A DNA stretch of 64,000 nucleotides, from NCBI GenBank assembly GCA_015680905.1, contig CM027384.1:63309001-63373000 (forward strand), in the 5' to 3' direction. Shown one piece after another: positions 25,203 to 37,614 of the stretch. A program made the translations under genes and the position numbers. Position 1 is the first letter of the stretch. Each line of letters opens with the position of its first letter. Below the pieces are notes generated by a model. It was not told the DNA's origin and searched no databases. It worked only from the letters and a program-made list of their open reading frames with translations. The stretch is from Coptis chinensis (lineage: Eukaryota; Streptophyta; Magnoliopsida; Ranunculales; Ranunculaceae).

Positions 25203-26194
25203 TTAAGTCATATTCAGAGGAAGATTTGTCATCACTACTACTGAGTGTGATTGGAAATAAGGCTTCAATCTTTGAGTATAATAAAGAAGAGCATATTTTT
25301 CCAACATTGAATATCGAGTTTCAGCCTCGAGCATTATTTTAGACTGAAAATAAATTGGTCGCTCAGCTCCTTCTTCTATCTTGACGGGCACCGAACTAAT
25401 GGCGAAATCCGATACAGCAAGATATAAGAATAAATTGTCTTCTTCTTCTGGCTTAATTAAAGTCGGTACTTCTTGAAGATACTTTTTTAATTCGAGAAAG
25501 CCATTTCACACTCTTCATCCCATATGAACTTTGTATTCTTCTTCAACAATTTGAACAAAGGCTTACATCTATCGGAAGTCCGAGATATAAACCTATTCAA
25601 GGCTGCAATTCTGCCTATAAGCTTTTGGATTTGCTTCCTAGTACTTGGCAAAGGCATCTGTTGTATCACCCGAATCTGATCTGGATTAACATCGATACCT
25701 CGCTTTGTGATGATATATCCGAGGAATTTCCCGGAACTTACCCCAAAAGTACATTTTTCGGGATTAAGCTTCATGTTGAAATGTTGAAATATTCGAAACA
25801 CCGTATCTAAGTCTTTAACATGATCACTCACCTTTTTTGCCTTGATAACCATATCATCAATATATACTTCAACAATATGCTTAATCAAATGTTTGAACAT
25901 TTTCTCCACCAATCGCTGATACGTTGCTCCTACATTTTTTAAACCGAATGACATTTTGATGAAACAATAAAAACCTCCTTCAACAACAAAAGTTGTCTTT
26001 AGTTGATCTAATACTGACATAATAACCTGAAAATACCCTGAATGACCATCACAGAAACTCAACAATTCAAAACCAGATGTTCTATCTACCAACTCATCAA
26101 TTCTTGGCATTGGATAGTAATCCTTCAGACACTCTTTATTAACATCTGTGAAATCCACACAAATTCTGACTTTGCCATTCTTCTTTGGGACCAC
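25203..26194 (-). pseudogene. Reverse transcriptase and first RNase H of Tat-type element
   Basis: The 25487-26194 segment is one open frame with VPKKNGKVRICVDFTDVNKE, DYYPMPRIDELVD, MSFGLKNVGATYQRLV and the active-site box VYIDDMV (about 25850-25866), then KCTFGVSSGKFLGYI. The 25203-25391 segment carries RNase H sequence (RPIYFQSKIMLEAETRYSML) in a separate frame. YIDD is intact, but the polyprotein is interrupted between the two parts. Confidence 0.92.
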
Positions 26195-26638
26195 AACAAT
26201 ATTTGCGACCCATTATGAATTATCAATCTCTTTGATGATTCCACATTCCAGCATTTTCTGTATCTCATTTTGTACCGCATTTGCATATATCGGCCTGACT
26301 CTCCTATGCCTTTGATGCACTGGAACTGCTCCTTCTCGTATATTCAATTTATGAGAACTTATAAGAGGATCAATGCCTGGCAGATCGGCCATCGACTAAG
26401 CGAATACATTTTTATTCCTTCGCAAGAAATCCACCAAATCTTTTCTGACAGATGCACTCATTTCTGTACCGATAAAAGTGAAACAACCTTTACTATTCTG
26501 GCCGATATCAACCCTCTGCACTTCCTCCATTGTTTTGCTTGGAACTATCTCCATCTTTATTTTCATTTCTGATGTAAATCTGAAATCTGGCTGATGTTCT
26601 TTAGTATCGAATTTCAGAGATATATCTTCTATTAATTG

Positions 26639-27424
26639 CTATTTGGGGTCTTCCCAGACGCCCCCAGTATCTACTTTCTTCTCCTTCATCATACCTTTCA
26701 CAGTAACAAAGTTACACTTCTCAGATTCTGACTGATCGCCTCTTATCTCATGTGGACCATAAGCTCTTGGAAATCTGATAACTTGATAAAAAGTACTTGG
26801 AACTACTCTCATAGCATGTATCCATTTCCTTCCCAAAATAGCATTATAATCTGAGTGATGCTTTATGAGTTATGACTATAAACTTCGTCATAATTGTCTA
26901 TGGACCTGCCCTTACTGGTAACTTTATTTCCCCCGCGGGTCTTGTCGAGGTTCCATTGAACCCAAACAAATTAAACTGTGGTTCTTTTAAATGAGATTCA
27001 TCAAATCCGATACCCGTAAATGCCTTCCAAAACAAAATATTGACAGAACTTCCACAATCCACCAATATATTTTGCACATCATACCCCGATATCCTTAAAG
27101 TAATCAACAAGGCATTATCATGAGGTAACATTACCTTTGATAGATCGTCAGGTACAAACATAATAGCTCCGGGTATGCTTGCCGATACAAGAGCAGGATC
27201 TACTAGTATTGACTCTACATTCACTTCAAGCACCTCCTTGACGACAATATCTTTAGTATTTTATCCCTTATAATAATCTTCTTCTGCGGAATCACTCCTT
27301 TATATATCATGTTAATCACTCTTAAAGGCTTATCATTCATCACTGCCGCTACTTCCGGTCTAGCATCAACCCTGAATTCCCTGAGCTTTCCATCTTGCAT
27401 TAATCGATCAACCTCTCTGAGCAA
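26639..27424 (-). pseudogene. Protease region of Tat-type element
   Basis: Frames 27221-27424, 26898-27233 and 26639-26836 together form the gypsy protease region. The core reads ILVDCGSSVNILFWKAF, with the aspartic-protease D-x-G-S signature (DCGS). Downstream is HAMRVVPSTFYQVIRFP followed by IRGDQ, typical of the protease-RT linker in Tat/Athila elements. Stops and frame changes separate the pieces. Confidence 0.82.
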
Positions 27425-28776
27425 CTGCAGACATTTAATTTATTTGTTTCGTGATTTTTTATCTTGTGAAAATTACAGAAAGGTTTATCAGATATTTCCC
27501 GAAGCTTGTGAGTCGGATGTTGGAAATAAGGCTCTTTTCCAACTCTCCTCAAGATATCTTTCAAGGTGGTATTAATATCAATGTAATTAGATGGGTCCAA
27601 CTCCTCTCTTAATGACCTCTCGAATTTCTTCTTCTGTGAAGGTTGGTTTTCTGACTTTAGATAAGAATCATTAGCTTTTCTCTTATCAGATTTATGATGA
27701 TTCTCTTCCTTGGTTGAATTATTCGCCTCCGACACTTGTAACACTGGTTGCACCAAGGCTGATAAAACCACTTCTTCCACTTGCACATCTTTCTCGGCTT
27801 TATCATACAATTCCCTCAAAGTTTTGATATCCTTTCGAAGCAGATACTTGTGCATATTGGACGTAGGAATAAGTCCAGTTTGAAAAGCCATTACCGCTAT
27901 CATTTCTGACTCGTCTAAATGTTCCACTAGCTGTGCTTCTACCTTAAACCGCGACAAGAAACCTTTAAGAGATTCTTTCTTTCTTTGCTTGAGTTGGAAC
28001 AAAGCCGACACTTGCTTTGGTTTCACTCGCTGATGCCCATAATTGGTTAAAAACTTCTCTTCAATCTCCCTATAACATGATATTGACCCCTCTTGTAAAG
28101 AACATAACCACTTCAATGCTTTCCCTTTCAGACTTGAAGAGAAAGACTTACATAATTATGAATCCAAATACGATGTTCCTTTGTATATCAAAAACTGATG
28201 CGTATATGCAAAGAGATGGTCCATCGGATACGATGTTCCATCATACTGAGTGTATTTCGAAAGTTTAAATTTTGGTGGAATAAGCATCATCTCGACACTC
28301 TGACGTATCAGATTTCTGTTGACATCATCTGCTAGTTTCCTTATCGAAGCTGAGGTTTTTTCTAGACTCTAATTTCCCAACTGCTTCTGGAGCATCTCTT
28401 GTACCATCTCTTTGGTGATAGGTTGGGGTATCGGAATTTCTAAAACTGGCGATACTTCTGCAACTTTCTCATTTCTTACTGATGCCTTTCCAGTATAATG
28501 ACTACCTGATTTTGAACTACACTTCTCCCCTTCTTCTTCATCAAGATCCTCCACCGCATTAATTGGACCTCCTTTCTTCATCTCTTGATTTTCCTTCCGT
28601 AAAATGGTATTTTGCCTTTCTACTTCTTCCAGTTTCTTCACTACTTCTTGAAGTGACATCTCAACATCGATATTTGTTTCCTGATGCCTCTTACTTCCTG
28701 AAGCTCTTGTGTTCATTGTGTATGATTGATTATCGTTATCCATTATTTTGCTATTTTCTCTCTTCTTGGGAGCCAT
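27400..28776 (-). pseudogene. Gag of Tat-type element
   Basis: The N-terminal piece (28369-28776) starts MAPKKRENSKIMDNDNQ and has a Glu/Lys coiled coil. The core piece (27400-28116) has the retrotransposon gag signature (ALFQLKQRKKESLKGFLSRF) followed by MAFQTGLIP. The two are separated by an interrupted stretch (28117-28368). No zinc knuckle is obvious, in keeping with several Tat gags. Confidence 0.88.
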
Positions 28777-28885
28777 TATAACCCAATTCTCACTTCTCTA
28801 TCGCCCTTCTTTCACTCAAACTTGTCGAAAAACTCTGGATTCTGGATAGTAGAAGAAGAAAACCTGAAATTCTCTTGTTCTCGAT

Positions 28886-28901
28886 ACACAGACGGTGCCA
28901 A
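28886..28901 (-). other. Primer-binding site region of Tat-type element
   Basis: On the - strand the sequence directly after the 5' LTR reads TTGGCACCGTCTGTG. This resembles the TGGCGCCGTCTGTG-type primer-binding sites common in plant gypsy elements. The tRNA was not determined. Confidence 0.6.
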
Positions 28902-29310
28902 TGTGATTGCCCATAACACCTTTCTTTGAATGCTCTTGGATCACACAATGTCGATATATGAATGATAGATTGAATGGAATTGAATTAAAGATTTTTATTG
29001 ATTCAGGAAAAGAAAGTTTACAATCGCTCTGGTTCTCTCTTTCTCTCTCCTATTTTTCTAGTTTTTTACACAATGAATCGAATGAATCTATTTCTTCTTC
29101 ATCTGGTCTTTTTATAGTCATCCCCGGTTAGCCTTGGCCCAATCTGCTTTTGACACCTGTCCTTTGTCTTCTTTCCTCCTTTCCCGCTTCTTTCCTGCAA
29201 ATATTTTAAACACCACCCCGAAATTCATTGAGATATTGACTTTTATGTCGATATCTCAAGTTTTGAAATATCAGATAACATATTTGAGGGAGCGATATTT
29301 GCGCACTACA
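28902..29310 (-). repeat. 5' LTR of Tat-type element
   Basis: This 409-bp LTR is matched to 17820-18228, with TSD CCAAT immediately outside it at 29311-29315. Read on the - strand it should contain the gag-pol promoter; no box was confirmed. Confidence 0.93.
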
Positions 29311-29315
29311 CCAAT

Positions 29316-29690
29316 TAAATCATATTTTACTGGAAAATCAAATTCCAATCCATTATGGAAAATGAATTCAATACGTTACGTAAGTAAGTTTTACACTCGC
29401 TCGATCTTCAGCTATAGGAGCCGGCTATTGCCAAGGGCTAATAATTGGAGAAGAAGCAGTGTTGCATTTTCAATAATTGTATTTCCCTGCCTAGCCTGGT
29501 TCACTTAATGCAGCACCCTGAATTGCCTGAAATGAGAGTACGGACAAAAAAGGGAATTGTGAACATTTTGACTTTCAATCTCTTAAAAAAGAAGATTAGG
29601 CATTGATAATAATTGGAGAAAAGCACTAGAGCAGAAATTGATTTTTGGGACAAATAGGGTCAAAAGAAAAGAAACAACAACATTTGCCTA
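29316..29690. other. Intergenic remnant of copy A
   Basis: No gene is seen here. The last 60 bp (from about 29630) match copy B near 43190-43235, which shows that the duplicated block continues on this side of the gypsy element. Confidence 0.6.
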
Positions 29691-30420
29691 TTCTTGTTGT
29701 AGAAACCAAAGCTAATCTCCTTGAAAGCCCACCTGTTCTTGTTAACAAGCACCATCATACGTATGAAGCTCTTGTGGATACAAGCAGTGAAAATGAATAC
29801 CCATATGCCATTGATGAGGAGGATAGTAATGAGAAAGAGATTGAGAGTGTCTTCAATGACCACATTATTCCAAATACAACTAACAGAGTTGAAGGCATTA
29901 ATTTCTCAATCTGTTAAGGTTGGCTATGAAAATATGACAACAACACCCTCAATTCATGGCGATGAATGGAGGACTACTGTGAAACCAAAGAAAGCTAGGA
30001 AGCAGAGACAACGTTCTCCTAGTGGTATTGATGATCCTACCATCGTTATGATGAAAAAAGCTTCATCTATGACAAGAAAGAAGGTTAAACATCTTGATGG
30101 CTACATTAAGGAGGTTTGGGATTGACATTTGCTTGCATCCATTGTTGTAACTTCTTCCGAGACTTTGAGAAAACCCATAGGCACATTTTGAAAGATCACC
30201 CGGCCTTGGTTAAACAATTTGCAAAATGAAGTAGTTGTGATGTACTTCTATTGTAATGTTATGCTTTGAAGATTCAATTGTGTCCGGCTTGAAGCCTTTG
30301 AAAGTGATGTATGTCGCACCTTCCTTTAATGACTATACTCTTAGAGAAGGCATGTACATTTTTTTGTTTTAATGATACAGGGAGGGGTTTGCCTTAACCC
30401 CAAAATCGATTAAAAAAAAA
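29691..30420 (+). mobile_element. Retroposed fragment with poly-A tail
   Basis: The insert ends in A10 (about 30411-30420). It is flanked by near-identical direct repeats, ACAACATTTGCCTA (29677-29690) and ACAATATTTGCCTA (30421-30434), as left by target-primed insertion. Copy B at about 43215-43230 has this target once. The tail AATGATACAGGGAGGGGTTT then CAAAATCGATT before the As resembles 3' ends of plant L1-type elements. Upstream there are acidic then basic frames (SSENEYPYAIDEEDSNEKEI; KPKKARKQRQRS) and a Cys/His-rich piece (ACIHCCNFFRDFEKTHRHI), with frameshifts. No RT is present, so this is an internally deleted LINE or a retroposed transcript. Confidence 0.68.
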
Positions 30421-30603
30421 ACAATATTTGCCTATGGTCATAGATGGAATTAGGGGTGTGGGTGCGGTTGCACCTCCAAAGATTTGGAAAACTTACATAA
30501 TGTGATAGTAATTTGCAAGAAAAATGGCTAGACTATAAGGATTCACACCCCCACGATTTTTACAAAAGCTCCACTATCGTACCCCTTAGTTCAATTAGCA
30601 CAC

Positions 30604-30864
30604 TCCACATGTTAAGCATTTGCTCATGAACAACAATATTTCAGATCTCATACGCCAACTGAAGAAAATTCAAGCATTAAAAATGCAAAAATAGGACTCA
30701 GGATTGGTGAAATAGAACCAGAATATCTTGCAAAAAAAACACATTGAAAGTTTACATTATGTGCGTAATGAAACGAAAAACTAGATTACCAAAATCCTAG
30801 TTTTAGGTCCTGATATGCCAAATATTGTTTGCAAGAATGGATCCAAGAGATGCTCCACATAAAC
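30604..30864 (-). pseudogene. Dead copy of methyltransferase exons 7-8
   Basis: This is the copy-A counterpart of exons 7 and 8 of the methyltransferase at 43628-59418. The exon 7 equivalent (30790-30864) still reads YVEHLLDPFLQTIFGISGPK, but its splice acceptor changed from CAG-GTT to AAG-TTT, shifting the frame. The exon 8 equivalent (about 30604-30658) begins LAYEI and then has an in-frame TGA, and homology stops within the exon. It cannot serve the gene, whose working exons are 13 kb away in copy B. Confidence 0.9.
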
Positions 30865-31011
30865 TTGAAATTCAAGAAAGTTGAAGCTTTGCTCACAACA
30901 ATAAATTCTAATTTTATTGACGGTAAATCTTTAGCTACTGCAATACTGCCAAACATGGACACAGAGTTTAAAATACGAAACACCAATAAGCCTAACACAT
31001 GAAAAAATGAA

Positions 31012-31417
31012 CGAAAAACGATTAAAAATTGTATTGAACTTTACAAGTTTTGACAATATGGGGACTAAAATTTTTTTTCGGTCAATTTGGGGACCAAACT
31101 TTTTAATTTTTGCAATGTGGGGACGTGTGTAACATGACATCTAAATTTCTCACACGGTGTTTCACAATTCGAATTAATTTCTATGGTCATGAGGTTGTAG
31201 CATGGTCATGAGGTTGTAGAATGTTATCACGGTGTATAACAATGTATATAACTTGTGAATTATGAAACACCGTGTGAGAAATTTAGACTATATGTGTAAC
31301 TAGTCCCCACATTGCAAAAATTAAAAAGTTTGGTCCCCAAATTGACTGGAAAAAAAAGGTTTAGTCCCCATATTGTCAAAACTTGTAAAGTTCAATACCC
31401 TTTTTAGTTGTTTTTCG
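31012..31417. mobile_element. Mutator-like MITE with long inverted repeats
   Basis: The 406-bp insert is largely two inverted arms (31012-about 31180 and about 31250-31417). Matching blocks include ACTTTACAAGTTTTGACAAT and its complement, and AATTTCTCACACGGTGTTTC and its complement. It is flanked by the perfect 9-bp duplication AAAAATGAA (31003-31011, 31418-31426). Copy B near 44475 shows the uninterrupted site. Nine-base duplications with long terminal inverted repeats are typical of Mutator-like elements. No ORF is present. Confidence 0.9.
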
Positions 31418-31852
31418 AAAAATGAAATGCTAAACCCAAGTTATATATTTTTTTATTTAACATCTCTCTGTTCTTATTTCTGATTCTGACAACAAAGCCA
31501 CTACTACGTTCAACTCTTTACATGAATTGGAACATTTTCTACAACTTCATCTAATGTACGAAGATATGACATATGTTCGTATCCGACACGACGAAATAAA
31601 AAAATTAAAGTATATATCACATATAATATGTGTAGACAATATACATGTGGATACATATCCGCAGGGCCGGCTCTGAACTTTGATGGGCTCTAGGTGAGTT
31701 TCTTTAATGGGGGGCCAATATTATTATTTTCACTGTTCTAAAAATCGGTCCAGGTGGTGCCTAACCGACTCGCCTAGGCCCAAGTCGTTTAAAAAATCGG
31801 TAGACCGACTAGGCGGGTCTAGGTGGACCGATTAGGCGGGCTGGCAGTCCAG

Positions 31853-31883
<31 letters not shown>

Positions 31884-32589
31884 GAATGATTAAATGTCGA
31901 AAATTAAAGGCCCGTGTAGGCTTAAGATTTGAATGAGTTTAAAAGACTAAAGTCTAATGTAAATTCTATGTCACTATAACAAAGAGTATGTTTTTATATG
32001 AAGTCAATATTTTTCAACTATTACGCATTTTTGTAATAAGTATCTTTGTTTGTGTTTATTTTTTGAATTATGGTAAATGATTTTCTTCATTTCTTATAGT
32101 ATAGGTGTGTATTGCTATATATACTAGCAAGATGCACGTGCTATGCACGCGATGTCAAACAAAACTTAAGGAAAAGTGTAAACATAATTTGGGTGAGCAC
32201 ACTTACAATTGACATTATGCCTGAGCAGACACACTGGCAGCCATTTAAATTTGAATTGAATGGAACTCTATGCCTATTTGATTTTCAGACATACGTAAGC
32301 AATAAACTTCTAAGTATAGTTCCAAATCACATATACTTTGAGCCACTCATCCTAGCAAGTGCACATTGCAAACGAAAAAGATAAAAAGTTAGTGCATCAA
32401 AAGCATCTATGTAACATTATAGATTGAAACCAATATCCAAACCTTAGGTAAATATGTAATATGCAACCGTAGGTATTGAATTGGAAGAATGGGACATACC
32501 CTCCAAAAGCTAAGTCATTTGGTTTGTTAATCAATCATCCAAACTGGAGTTACAATGGCATAGTATTTAATATGGAGTTACTCACATAG

Positions 32590-32745
32590 TCTCTTTTTCG
32601 CTTGACTGCATGATGGACAATAAATTGAAAGCCTTTTGGGCACGCTCGTTGAGCGTGAACTGGTGAGGTGGTTTTGAGTAATTGCTTCTATTTGATTGAG
32701 GACGTTGCCTCTGGTATTTCACAACATTTGTTGACATGTGCTGGA
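32590..32745 (-). other. Open segment in Helitron, possible captured exon
   Basis: The - strand has an uninterrupted frame reading MSTNVVKYQRQRPQSNRSNY and PPHQFTLNERAQKAFNLLSI. It has normal coding-like composition, but I do not recognise it. It may be part of another captured gene. The surrounding 32150-34070 has no other recognisable content. Confidence 0.35.
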
Positions 32746-34070
32746 GAACGTAGACATAACAAAAAATTTGAATATTTAAAGAAAATCTTCCTTGTGTATC
32801 TCAAATACATGGCAACAAATTAAAGAAAATGGCGTATACATGGTAAGAGAAAAAATGACAAAGATATGCTGGCCAGAAGAGAAGGGAAGAAGTCGCATGA
32901 ACTGCATACCGCTTCAAGCTGGCAAATGCTCCTAGGAAGTAATATGGCACTTGGAGTTGTGTTCTGCAGAAGCCCAAATTTATATATTTGATCACCACAA
33001 TCTAATATGTTAACTATTTTACGGTAAGAGCCTTACAACTGATATACAAATTGTAGTTTTTATTCCAAGTTTACAATCATTTGGCCATTCAACAAGCATG
33101 CCTGCAAGAATTACGATCACTGAGGGTACGATGCACCACTCAAAATTTCTAGACTACATGTGAATAAGGATAGAGGAGCATCATATCCAAAAAATAGATC
33201 CTTTAGTGGTAACAGAGATGCTATAGTTGGGGGTTGAAGGATATGTTGTATAGTCCAAACACGTTTTGCGCTTTGTTCAAACCTTCTGAAAGAGCGGACC
33301 AATGTTTTACACTATACCTTTTGTACATGTTAAAAAGATAGCGAGTGCCTATTGGTGTGAAATAACGAAATGAAAGAAATACAGAAAAATAGGGTCCATA
33401 AAAAGCCCTTATTCCAACTTAAGGTATCTCCACAAAACACGGATACTACACAGGCATTGGTACACCTTAAAATGAGCCGTTAGAGTAAACTGGTAGCTTT
33501 AGACTGCACCTGCATTGAAGATAACAAAGGTATATAAAGAGAGCAAAACCATAATTAAAGATCAAGGTCGAAGTAATAACAAAAAGTTGATTGATTATAT
33601 ATACCAAAAAAACAGTTATGCTTACTTGTTGCTGTTTATCACATAGAAATTGATCATCGTGAACTAAAGTCGAAGTGGTCCTTGTACTTGTACCATCCAT
33701 ATGAACATTTGTATGGGAATAGATGTGAACTTGTGTTGTACTACTACCTATTCTTTGCCTTATTTGTTTTGCTTGAGATTCGAAAAGTGAGGACTCATAG
33801 TATCCACATGCCTTTTTGTCGCAACTTTCATTTTAAACTCAATCTTTTTTATCACGATGCTAGTTGTTCTTTGCTTAAGACCATTGCTTCTGGAACATAC
33901 AACACACGACAAAAGAAGAACAATACGAAAAGTACCTATTCCATTAGTTAGGCGATGCTAGATCTGTTGCGTAATCACATTAATAAATGAAAGAGCCAAC
34001 AATGAACGATAAGGAATGAAAGAATAGGTGGTTTTGGAACGAAAATAACAATGATACCGCTGTATACTAT

Positions 34071-34502
34071 CAGTATGCATACCCATATAGCAGAGCTCGG
34101 AGTTTGCTCTTCAGACGATCATATATGAAATATATGGCTGTCAAAAGAGATATTAACACCTGTAGAGTCGATCCATCCTTTGTCGGAAAGAGTACACTAA
34201 GCACAACAAGTACTGCAAAGATGACAACTGTCTTTATGACGAAGTTGGTGGAAGGAGTTTGAAATCTACTTGTGACAACTAGCACAACCCATGGCTGAGT
34301 TACATCCCCCACTTTTTTCTTGATGTTAAGTTTTGGTCTCTTCCTTTCATAAAACTTTTGCATAATTATCTTGTCATGCTCCGATTCTATAGCATCGACA
34401 CTGGGCTTGTGTCCTGCATATTTGCTAATCAGAGAGTTCCTTGTTGCTTGTATTTCATCCTCAGAAGCTTCACCGCTGATTCTAAGCCTTTTGTATGGGT
34501 AT
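34071..34502 (-). pseudogene. CPP1 (chaperone-like protein of POR1) fragment
   Basis: After a possible acceptor the frame reads YPYKRLRISGEASEDEIQAT (J-like domain), AGHKPSVDAIESEHDKIIMQ, KFYERKRPKLNIKKKVGDVT, then the membrane part FVIKTVVIFAVLVVLSVLF and STLQVLISLLTAIYFIYDRL, stopping shortly after ALLYG. This matches the order in plant CPP1 (DUF3353), a thylakoid J-like chaperone of protochlorophyllide oxidoreductase. The 5' transit peptide and the C-terminal membrane segments are missing. The piece is open throughout, so capture was not long ago, but the gene cannot be complete. Confidence 0.8.
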
Positions 34503-35374
34503 CTTATATGATTATGGGGAAAATGTGTACAAAGAAGAACATTCAGGTGAAGTTCAAATTTTGAAGTTGATGATGTCCAGCCTCTGTCTTAATTATCAGG
34601 TGGGCCAAGAAAGTATGAATAAAGTCCAAAATATATTGTGACAATACACATGGACTTCAATCTTTGGTATGACATGAAATTACAAACAATTAAAATGTGC
34701 CCTGAATCCAACACCTCGTAAATATGGTTTAATCACCCACAGCCACACCACTCACTATCAATGTAAATATGGTTTAATCATCCTATAGTCTATCACACGG
34801 CTCTAGTGGTGGTCTAGTGGTTACTACAGTAACCTAATGAAACTTTTGCATATCTTGCTCTACAGAGGACAATTACTCTATTCAAACCTATGTATAACTC
34901 ATATGAATCACTACCTGGCATAGTGCCTTGTTTAGCATGTACAACATTCACATCCCTCAGTAGTCAGTATCCTAGAGAGAAGTGACACGAACAATCCACT
35001 ATTTCCTATAGTAAATGTGTTACATTATTTTAATAAGGTGAATCATTGTTACAATCAAGGGGGGAAACATGTAGGTACAGTTGATAGGTGTCTTTGTTGC
35101 ATACAAATTTTAAGATGATCCTTTGGAAAATAACAGAAGTCATAAAAGTATTGAAAGAAAAGGGTACCAACATATACATGCGAGTATGTCATCCTAACTG
35201 AGTCCTAGAATTCATAGTTCACGTCCTGCATCAGCTCTCTAGAGAAAGCTCTTCCTTGTCTAAAAAAGAATAGAAAACCAAATATAAAAATGATACACCA
35301 ATGACCAGCAAGATCACAAATTCTTCACCATAAAAGAAAATAAAAAGCAAGAGCACATATTAACATAAGAATAT

Positions 35375-35653
35375 ATATATATTCTCTATAACTTTAGAAC
35401 ATGAAATATACAACACTTATATGTCGGCAACAATCAAAGCAACACAGAAACAATGTATTTTCTTTAATTTCTATCATTTACAATATATGAAATCAAACCC
35501 CAGTCAACCCCCACACGCCGAGAAGAAGATACAAAAAGTACTTATATATATATATATATTCTCTATAACTTTAGAACATGAAATATACAACACTTATATG
35601 TTGGCAACAATCAAAGCAACACAGAAACAATGTATTTTCTTTAATTTCTATCA
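35375..35653 (+). repeat. Direct repeat pair of about 100 bp in Helitron
   Basis: ATTCTCTATAACTTTAGAAC through GCAACACAGAAACAATGTAT and TTTCTTTAATTTCTATCA occurs at about 35380-35472 and again at about 35559-35653, nearly identical, with a TA run before each. This is an internal tandem duplication. Confidence 0.85.
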
Positions 35654-36277
35654 ATTTTAGAAATTCAAAAAATAACATATAATTAAAAGTTGCTTACCTG
35701 CAATTGGCTATTGGACAGAGGATAGGAAACTGGCGAAAGTAATTTTGGAGCTTGATTGACGCCGGAGTTACAGTTTCGTTTTAAATGGGCATCCCTTCTT
35801 TTGCTTTAACTGCCTAGTGAAGTCAATTACTTCATCGCCTTCCCTACATGACTTGGCTTGTAAATTAATCCACAGTAAAACACCAATCAAATTGAATGAT
35901 AATGCTTCTCTTCAATATACACCCCTAAAGCGAAGTAGAAAACAAATCGGAGAATTTACATCAAATGAACATCAAATGAAACAACAAATCAGATGAACTT
36001 AGAGTTTGAGACTTGAGGGTACCATTTCTGAAATGACCATTTTGTACTGGGAGAAATGTAATTGTATATTAAACGCATCATCTAATCCCCTTTATATTAG
36101 GCTTTATTTTTTTTGAGGAGAAGAAGTTGAAGGATTGAGAACGAGGAGATTAATAACGTAACTCATTAATGTGAAAATTTATGAGTCCCGAAATTTATTT
36201 TAAATAGAAGTGAGGATAACCCCCATGAAAGTTAATGCGTGAAACGTTGCTATATTAGAGATCCAAGCCTGGAACCC

Positions 36278-36281
<4 letters not shown>

Positions 36282-36369
<88 letters not shown>

Positions 36370-36371
36370 TC
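36282..36371. repeat. (CA)n(TA)n microsatellite
   Basis: A compound dinucleotide run of about 70 bp of CA followed by about 20 bp of TA lies inside the Helitron. The His-Thr reading frame across it is an artefact of the repeat. Confidence 0.95.
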
Positions 36372-37614
36372 ATCTTGGCGCTTCATTGATTAGGGAAGCA
36401 ACCAACTTGGAATCCAAAAACACATCTACTTACCACTTGTACAATGGATTAGGGCCAATGTAATTGTTGTGAGCTCTGATTCACTATCTTTGTCATGTTT
36501 CTCTCCTACCTTTCTAGGAACTCTGAATATGGCGATGTAATTTTTCTCTAAGTTATTAGGGGTGAAGCAAAGTGCAGAGGTTTCTAAACTAACCCATTCG
36601 ATAGTGAGACAGCTTTTGATGACAACCTGCAACTATTTTCACAAAACATTGCCGCCTTGGCAGCCAGGGCGCCTTACTTGCCTTGGACAATCTTAAAAAA
36701 CATAGGCTATCCTAGCGAAAGGTTTCCCCAAAATCCCTCCAATCTCCATGTGGATTTCCTATGGGAAAAAAAAGCAGAGATAACCAAAAACTTTCCGTCC
36801 TGGTTTACCTTCACTTTGTCGATATTTTATCTTATCCTAAAACTAATTTTCTTCTAAACCAACCCCTATATTTGGTCCCCAGCTGAACCAATGTATTTCA
36901 AACTTGGATTATCAAAGTAGCTTCATCTACTTTGAATTCCACTGAAAAATTCTACAGTCTTCCTTTCTTGACTATTCCAAAGGATGTAGTATTCAGAGTT
37001 GTCTAAAACTAATCTAAAGAAAAATTATAAAACGATTTCATACTAGCATCCATTTCTCCTGGAGAACTTAACTATTGTTAACAGAATTGCATGATCCTGA
37101 ACTCACATATAGATTTGTAAGAACGAAGAAGAGTTATCCTAGTAGCATATACCACATATATGAAGTTTCTGGTCAACCTGCAATCCACGGGCCAAGTAAG
37201 CTCTTGAGAAGAGTAGGGGCAACTCTTCTTTTTTTTTTTTCATCCACCCCTTTTTTTTTTTTTTCCCCTCCCTCACTTTTCTCTCACTTATATCTAGTAT
37301 TAGACATATGTACATAGTTTTACTACACACACGACACACCAACTTCTTGGGGGAACCATATACTTCCCCAGTATCACCCTATTGAGCTGTTGTGGAATCT
37401 ACAATCTATAGGTAGATACTTAGATATACATACCTTTGCTACACTCAAGTACTTACATGAGAAAAAAGTGGAACACATACAAAGAATCAAAAAAGGAGAA
37501 AACAATAACTTACTAACATCCATGCACCAAGGTAATTACAACAAAATTGCAACTTCTAAGGAAACCAACCCATCAATCCTTAAATTGCATTAGAAAAAAG
37601 GACATTCCACATAC

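Larger units (their letters stand above)
17820..29310 (-). mobile_element. Ty3/gypsy LTR retrotransposon, Tat-type, with antisense gene
   Basis: This is an 11,491-bp element oriented on the - strand, flanked by the perfect 5-bp duplication CCAAT (17815-17819, 29311-29315), with two 409-bp LTRs (17820-18228 and 28902-29310). From right to left it carries gag, protease, RT, RNase H, a second plant-type RNase H, and integrase. Between integrase and the 3' LTR lies a 5-kb region with two tandem-repeat blocks and a spliced gene on the opposite strand. A second RNase H, a long repeat-rich 3' region and an extra antisense ORF are established hallmarks of the Tat clade (Ogre/Grande/Retand type). Several stops and frameshifts break the polyprotein, so the copy is probably not autonomous, although the LTRs remain very alike. 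Confidence 0.93.

Noticed and set aside
31012..31417. RNA gene precursor suggested by the strong foldback
   Set aside because: The 9-bp flanking duplication and the empty site in copy B show it is a transposon insertion.
36239..36463. Open frame with a long His-Thr repeat
   Set aside because: It is the reading of a (CA)n microsatellite and has no independent coding support.
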